Notes under the pieces: generated by a model
Databases searched by the model: none
What the model saw: only the letters and a program-made list of their open reading frames with translations
Told to the model about the DNA's origin: nothing
Shown here: positions 60,213 to 64,000 of the stretch, piece after piece
Layout: each line of letters starts with the position of its first letter
How positions within the stretch are numbered: the first letter of the stretch is position 1
Position numbers and translations under genes: made by a program
Assembly (NCBI RefSeq): GCF_041088075.1
Contig: NZ_JBGCVY010000044.1
Span: forward strand, 56,259-120,258
Length of the DNA: 64,000 nucleotides
Direction of reading: 5' to 3'
From: Mucilaginibacter_A sp041088075
GTDB taxonomy: Bacteria; Bacteroidota; Bacteroidia; Sphingobacteriales; Sphingobacteriaceae

Positions 60213-61751
60213 ATGAAAACAGCAAAAAAAGTTGCCTTGAAAGGAAGCTACAGGCCAACGCCCAAAAACGAACTGAAACCAATTGATTCGGAAGCTTTTA
60301 TAGAAGTTACCGTCCGCATTCGCAGAAAAAGATCAATAGATGAGGCCATAGCCAAAGGCGAAATTATTGCCCGGGAAAACTATTCGCAGGAATTTGGCGC
60401 TTCGCAGGAAGATGCCGAAGCGGTGGAAACGTTTGCACACGAGCATCATTTAACCACGGTTTTGGTAGATTTGGCACGCCGAAGTGTTATTTTGAAAGGC
60501 AAGATCAGTGATTTTGAAGCAGCTTTTGCCGTAAACCTGCATTTGGAAAAGCAGCAAGGAACGGAATTTAGGATCAGGACGGGCGATATCCATGTGCCTG
60601 CGGAACTGGCCGATGTCATCACCGGTGTTTTCGGTTTTGATGAACGCCCGGCAGCGCGGCCGATGTTCCAGGTTTACAAACAGGACGGCAAAATTGTAAA
60701 CCATGCGGCCGGAACACCATCTTACACTGGCGACCAGTTGGCCAAAATTTACGGTTTCCCCACCGGCGTAACCGGGAAAGGGCAGTGCATCGGCATCATC
60801 GAGCTGGGCGGTGGCTACAAAACTACCGACATCACCAATTACTTTAAAAACCTGGGCATTAAAAAACCGGTGGTAAAAGCAGTATCGGTTGATGGCGGCA
60901 AAAACGCACCAACTACGGCAAACAGTGCCGACGGTGAAGTGTTGCTGGATATTGAAGTGGCCGGGGCCGTAGCGCCCGAAGCAAAAATTGTGGTTTACTT
61001 TGCGCCGAACACCGATCAGGGTTTTCTGGATGCCATTACCACGGCCGTGCATGACACGATCAACAAACCTTCTGTAATTTCCATCAGTTGGGGTTCGGCA
61101 GAAGCAAACTGGACGCCACAAGCTTTGACCAATTTTAACGAATCTTTTAAAGCAGCGGCCGTTTTGGGCGTAACCATTTGTGCTGCCGCTGGCGATGGCG
61201 GATCGGCCGATGGCGTAACCGATGGCAAAGTACATGTGGATTTTCCTTCGTCCAGTCCGTATATTTTGGCTTGCGGCGGCACCAAGTTGTTGACCGATGC
61301 CAGCAATAAAATCACCTCCGAAACCGTGTGGCACGCTGCCAGCGATTCGGCAACCGGCGGCGGCGTAAGTGATGTTTTTCCGCTGCCCGATTATCAGGCC
61401 AATGCCAATGTCCCGGCTTCTTTAAACACCAAATTTAAAGGCCGCGGCGTGCCCGATGTTGCCGCCGATGCCGACCCAAGTACAGGCTACAAGGTTTTGG
61501 TGGATGGCCAGCAACTGGTTTTTGGCGGAACAAGTGCCGTTGCGCCGCTGATGGCCGGCTTGATTGCGTTGATCAACCAGCAAAAAGGCAAAGCGGCAGG
61601 TTTTATCAACCCAACCATTTATGCAACGCCAAACGTGTGCCGCGATATTACCATTGGCGATAACAAAACCACCAAAACCAACACCGGTTACACGGCCGGC
61701 CCGGGTTGGGACGCTTGTACCGGTTTGGGCGTTTTGTCGCAATTGCCATAA
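60213..61751 (+). CDS. S53-family serine-carboxyl peptidase (kumamolisin-like)
   Basis: A 512-residue peptidase of the sedolisin/kumamolisin group. Residues about 25-150 are the pro-kumamolisin activation domain. The catalytic domain contains GEVLLDIEVAG (the Glu and Asp of the catalytic set) near residue 250, ISISWGSAEANWT near 290, AAGDGGSADG (oxyanion Asp region) near 325 and FGGTSAVAPLMAGL (catalytic Ser) near 450. The ATG at 60213 is preferred over TTG 60204. No signal peptide is seen, which is unusual for a secreted zymogen of this family. Confidence 0.9.
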   Translation: MKTAKKVALKGSYRPTPKNELKPIDSEAFIEVTVRIRRKRSIDEAIAKGEIIARENYSQEFGASQEDAEAVETFAHEHHLTTVLVDLARRSVILKGKISDFEAAFAVNLHLEKQQGTEFRIRTGDIHVPAELADVITGVFGFDERPAARPMFQVYKQDGKIVNHAAGTPSYTGDQLAKIYGFPTGVTGKGQCIGIIELGGGYKTTDITNYFKNLGIKKPVVKAVSVDGGKNAPTTANSADGEVLLDIEVAGAVAPEAKIVVYFAPNTDQGFLDAITTAVHDTINKPSVISISWGSAEANWTPQALTNFNESFKAAAVLGVTICAAAGDGGSADGVTDGKVHVDFPSSSPYILACGGTKLLTDASNKITSETVWHAASDSATGGGVSDVFPLPDYQANANVPASLNTKFKGRGVPDVAADADPSTGYKVLVDGQQLVFGGTSAVAPLMAGLIALINQQKGKAAGFINPTIYATPNVCRDITIGDNKTTKTNTGYTAGPGWDACTGLGVLSQLP

Positions 61752-61783
61752 AATATAGTGCTAAAAGAAGCATTGCTGTTTTT

Positions 61784-61909
61784 TGTCATCTCGACCGCAG
61801 GGAGAGATCTTCTTCAAAGTGCTAAATATCAAACTGAAACAAGATTTTAGGGCGATAAAAGAAGCATTGGAAATTTGAAAGAAGATTTCTCCCGTTGGTC
61901 GAAATGACA
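61784..61909. repeat. GTCAT..CGACC-family inverted repeat with a 12-mer in the loop
   Basis: The arms 61784-61818 and 61874-61909 pair (TGTCATCTCGACC with GGTCGAAATGACA, and AGATCTTCTTCAAA with TTTGAAAGAAGATT). TAAAAGAAGCAT is at 61762-61773 before it and at 61856-61867 within the loop. Confidence 0.8.
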
Positions 61910-61926
61910 GCAGGCTACAAATCAAT

Positions 61927-62859
61927 TTATCTTTTAACCACTTTTTTCAAATCCTGTATCAAATGTTTGGTTCGATAATCTACACCTTTTTTAGTTAAAT
62001 GATAAGGCGTATCAAAAATCAAACTGTCAGGAATAATGTATTCTTCGGGAGAAGAAATCAACAAAAAATGATTGTTTATTAATACTTCTTTTACCTGCTT
62101 AATTTGGGCAACAGATTTTTGATAAGATGAATATTGATAACCCGGAAATGTAACATACAATTTTGCTTTTTTTTGATAAACTTCATTTCTAAAATTTAGC
62201 AAAGCTTGCAATGCATCCAAGTTAAAACTTTCTTGAATTGCCGGATAAGGTTTTGGGTTTTCTCCTGGTAATTTCCAATGTGCAGTTGCATCGCCATAAG
62301 TGTTAAAAGCGGCACGGTCGTATCGTCCAACGCCTTCATTTTTTGGAAACTTGTAAAATAATAAAATTGGCCGAAGTTTGGATTGTGCGTATTCCGGCAA
62401 CAATTTCACCAATGTGAAAACTTGTTGGTAATCAAGCAGTTTTCTGCTTTGTGGTACAATATCGGTTACCAATGAAAGCAGTTCGCCTTCGCCATTGGCC
62501 AGGTTTCCGTAAAACTGTTGGTATTCTGAAGATAAAACAACAATGTCGCCGGGCTTGATATATTGCAAAGTGTTGGCCAGCATATATTTCAACCCAATAT
62601 TAGCATGAACGCCCGTGTTAATTGGATTGATATTTAGCGAATCTTTGATCGTTTTACTATCCAAACCATAAGCCAAGTTAGAACCGCCAACAAAAATAAG
62701 GCAAGGGCTTGGCGTATTTTTTAAAAGTTTGTTTTTGTCAATTTGGGTATAAAGCATGTTTTGCCTGCCCAATTTTGCAGGTATAAAAAGTGCTGCAACC
62801 AATAAAATTACAAGTAGGAAAACAAAAAGCAGTGTTTTGAACAGGAATTTTTTCAGCAT
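61927..62859 (-). CDS. SGNH-like exported protein paired with an MBOAT acyltransferase
   Basis: A 310-residue protein with an N-terminal membrane anchor (LLFVFLLVILLVAALFI). The SGNH-like elements CLIFVGGSNLAYGLDSKTI near residue 55 (Ser), and DTPYHLTKKGVDYRTKHL near 285 (Asp and His), resemble AlgX/DltD-type partners of MBOAT O-acyltransferases. It starts directly at the end of the MBOAT gene, which supports a shared role in acylating a surface polysaccharide or teichoic-acid-like polymer. Confidence 0.7.
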   Translation of the reverse strand: MLKKFLFKTLLFVFLLVILLVAALFIPAKLGRQNMLYTQIDKNKLLKNTPSPCLIFVGGSNLAYGLDSKTIKDSLNINPINTGVHANIGLKYMLANTLQYIKPGDIVVLSSEYQQFYGNLANGEGELLSLVTDIVPQSRKLLDYQQVFTLVKLLPEYAQSKLRPILLFYKFPKNEGVGRYDRAAFNTYGDATAHWKLPGENPKPYPAIQESFNLDALQALLNFRNEVYQKKAKLYVTFPGYQYSSYQKSVAQIKQVKEVLINNHFLLISSPEEYIIPDSLIFDTPYHLTKKGVDYRTKHLIQDLKKVVKR

Positions 62860-63999
62860 CTAAAATTGAAAGTAAATAAACTGCCGTTGAGAAAATTCTC
62901 CAAAAACCACAATCATAATTAACAAAATATAATAAACTGACCAACGCAACCAAACAGGTTTGCACGCCAGTTCTTGTACAATGCTTCTTTTACCTTGCAA
63001 ATATTGGACTGTTTCCAAAAATACAATCAACAATACCGACAAAGCCATTTCTTTGTTGTTCAATCCATAATCTTGTAAAACCGGCAAATGGTTTGTAATG
63101 CGATTAATCACATCCGGGATTCCGGTAAAAATATGTTTAACAATATAAAAAGCACTGTGCAAATTATCTGCACGAAAAAAAATCCAGGCAAATGCAACCA
63201 GCAAAAAAGTGGTCAAAGTTGATAAAAACGGAATTTTATCCAGTAAAAGAAGCTTGTTGGTTTTCTCCCGAAAGTTTTTGGTGATTATTGCAAAGATCAG
63301 GTAAAAACCATGCAAAGCGCCCCAAATGATATACGTCCAATTTGCGCCGTGCCACAAGCCGCTTACCAGGAAAACAATAAACAAGTTGAAATACCAGCGT
63401 GGGATGGTAACCCGGTTTCCACCTAATGGAAAATATAAATAATCACGAAACCAAGTAGATAAGGAAATGTGCCAGCGTTGCCAAAACTCATGTAATGTTT
63501 TTGCCTGATAAGGTTTGTTAAAATTGATCATCAACCTAAAACCCATTACCCTTGCAATTCCAATCGCCATATCCGAATAGCCTGAAAAATCGCAAAAGAT
63601 TTGAAAAGCAAAAAACACGGTCGCCAAAATCAAACTGAAACTATTGAAATGTTGCGGATGATTGTAAACAGAATCCACCACAATTGAAAGCCGGTCGGCA
63701 ATCACCACTTTTTTAAATAAACCCCAGGCTGCCAATTTCAATCCGCTGGTAACTTGTATGTAATTAAAATTGTGTTTTTCCCTGAATTGGTATAAAATAT
63801 TTTGCGGCCGCTCAATTGGACCGGCCACCAACTGCGGATAAAACATGACATACAAAGCATAAATACCAAAGTGTTTTTCGGCAGGATGGTTGCCGCGATA
63901 AACTTCTATTGTATAACTCATGGCTTGGAAAGTATGAAAAGATAAGCCAATCGGCAACAAAATAGACAGGTATGGAAGTGGGTTTTTTGTTCCGAATCC
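62860..63999 (-). CDS. MBOAT-family membrane O-acyltransferase (AlgI/DltB-like), partial
   Basis: The gene runs off the window end; the visible C-terminal 380 residues begin inside ILLPIGLSFHTFQAMSYTIEVYRG. Hallmarks follow: FYPQLVAGPIERPQN, FKKVVIADRL, FCDFSGYSDMAIGIARVMGF, LHEFWQRWHISLSTWFRDYLYFPLGGNR and the catalytic His in LWHGANWTYIIWGALHG. The family transfers acyl groups from the cytoplasm to surface polymers. The dispersed 12-mer lies in the gene at 62981-62992, read as GKRSI. The SGNH-like gene abuts its end. Confidence 0.92.
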   Translation of the reverse strand, partial: GFGTKNPLPYLSILLPIGLSFHTFQAMSYTIEVYRGNHPAEKHFGIYALYVMFYPQLVAGPIERPQNILYQFREKHNFNYIQVTSGLKLAAWGLFKKVVIADRLSIVVDSVYNHPQHFNSFSLILATVFFAFQIFCDFSGYSDMAIGIARVMGFRLMINFNKPYQAKTLHEFWQRWHISLSTWFRDYLYFPLGGNRVTIPRWYFNLFIVFLVSGLWHGANWTYIIWGALHGFYLIFAIITKNFREKTNKLLLLDKIPFLSTLTTFLLVAFAWIFFRADNLHSAFYIVKHIFTGIPDVINRITNHLPVLQDYGLNNKEMALSVLLIVFLETVQYLQGKRSIVQELACKPVWLRWSVYYILLIMIVVFGEFSQRQFIYFQF

Positions 64000-64000
64000 C

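Noticed and set aside
1..64000. tRNA genes
   Set aside because: I looked for T-loop patterns (GGTTCGAATCC-like) and found none with a matching acceptor stem; a covariance-model scan would be needed to exclude them fully.

Overview
The window looks like chromosomal DNA from a Bacteroidota bacterium, most likely a Sphingobacteriaceae member of the Pedobacter/Mucilaginibacter type. Several things point there. One secreted protein ends in a type IX secretion (CHU_C) sorting domain. Several genes sit behind TAnnTTTG-type -7 boxes and lack Shine-Dalgarno sites. Families typical of this phylum occur (DUF1599, DUF4142, BT_3928-like, MBL-rhodanese fusion, paired FKBP lipoproteins). GTCATTTCGACC-type interspersed repeats are also present. 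No tRNA, CRISPR array or phage was recognised.

Layout. 1-2.4 kb: end of folB, glcD and a probably acquired secreted protein bounded by a second copy of the glcD 3' end. 2.8-3.5 kb: HigB/HigA-type toxin-antitoxin pair. 4.0-9.7 kb: TolC-AcrA-AcrB efflux operon. 10.3-12.4 kb: type IX-secreted repeat protein. 12.5-14.5 kb: a 127-bp tandem array, then a fluoride riboswitch driving a CLC-F fluoride antiporter. 14.5-16.7 kb: MntA/HepT pair, an unknown gene and an SGNH hydrolase. 17.4-23.9 kb: ndk, nrnA, two FKBP isomerases, tatD, L-asparaginase and a zinc metallopeptidase. 24-31.5 kb: aroK, membrane genes, an orphan DppB-type permease, a nonsense-disrupted AAA ATPase with a DUF4435-like end, a DoxX/BT_3928 protein, DUF1599 and folP. 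31.5-35.6 kb: AraC regulator, SDR, BlaI/BlaR1 pair. 35.8-41.4 kb: persulfide-dioxygenase-like MBL protein, MlaFED-like lipid transport operon, YtxH protein. 41.6-45.1 kb: cysE-cysM, DsbA-like protein and Mn-catalase. 45.3-55.3 kb: mainly housekeeping genes (kdsB, dNK, trpS, plsC, gatC, chitinase, cob(I)alamin adenosyltransferase, ispD, queA, gltA). 55.9-64 kb: Gfo/Idh/MocA oxidoreductase, NtrC-type regulator, RNase P RNA, DUF4142 lipoprotein, S53 peptidase and an MBOAT/SGNH O-acyltransferase pair.

The most striking feature is not a gene. The 12-mer TAAAAGAAGCAT (reverse complement ATGCTTCTTTTA) occurs about 53 times exactly by my hand count, roughly once per 1.2 kb, against a chance expectation well below one. 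Most copies are intergenic, in both orientations, and many have an AT-rich extended consensus. Some are inverted pairs forming hairpins, and six lie inside coding sequence in several reading frames. Density, length, extended flank and inverted pairing resemble the DNA uptake sequences of Neisseria and Haemophilus. A REP-like or terminator-linked repeat family is the main alternative. A second related 12-mer, TAAAAACAG(T/C)AT, is also over-represented.

The efflux operon and the Mla-like operon carry near-identical GTTAATC...GATTAAC palindromes upstream, suggesting one shared envelope regulator.
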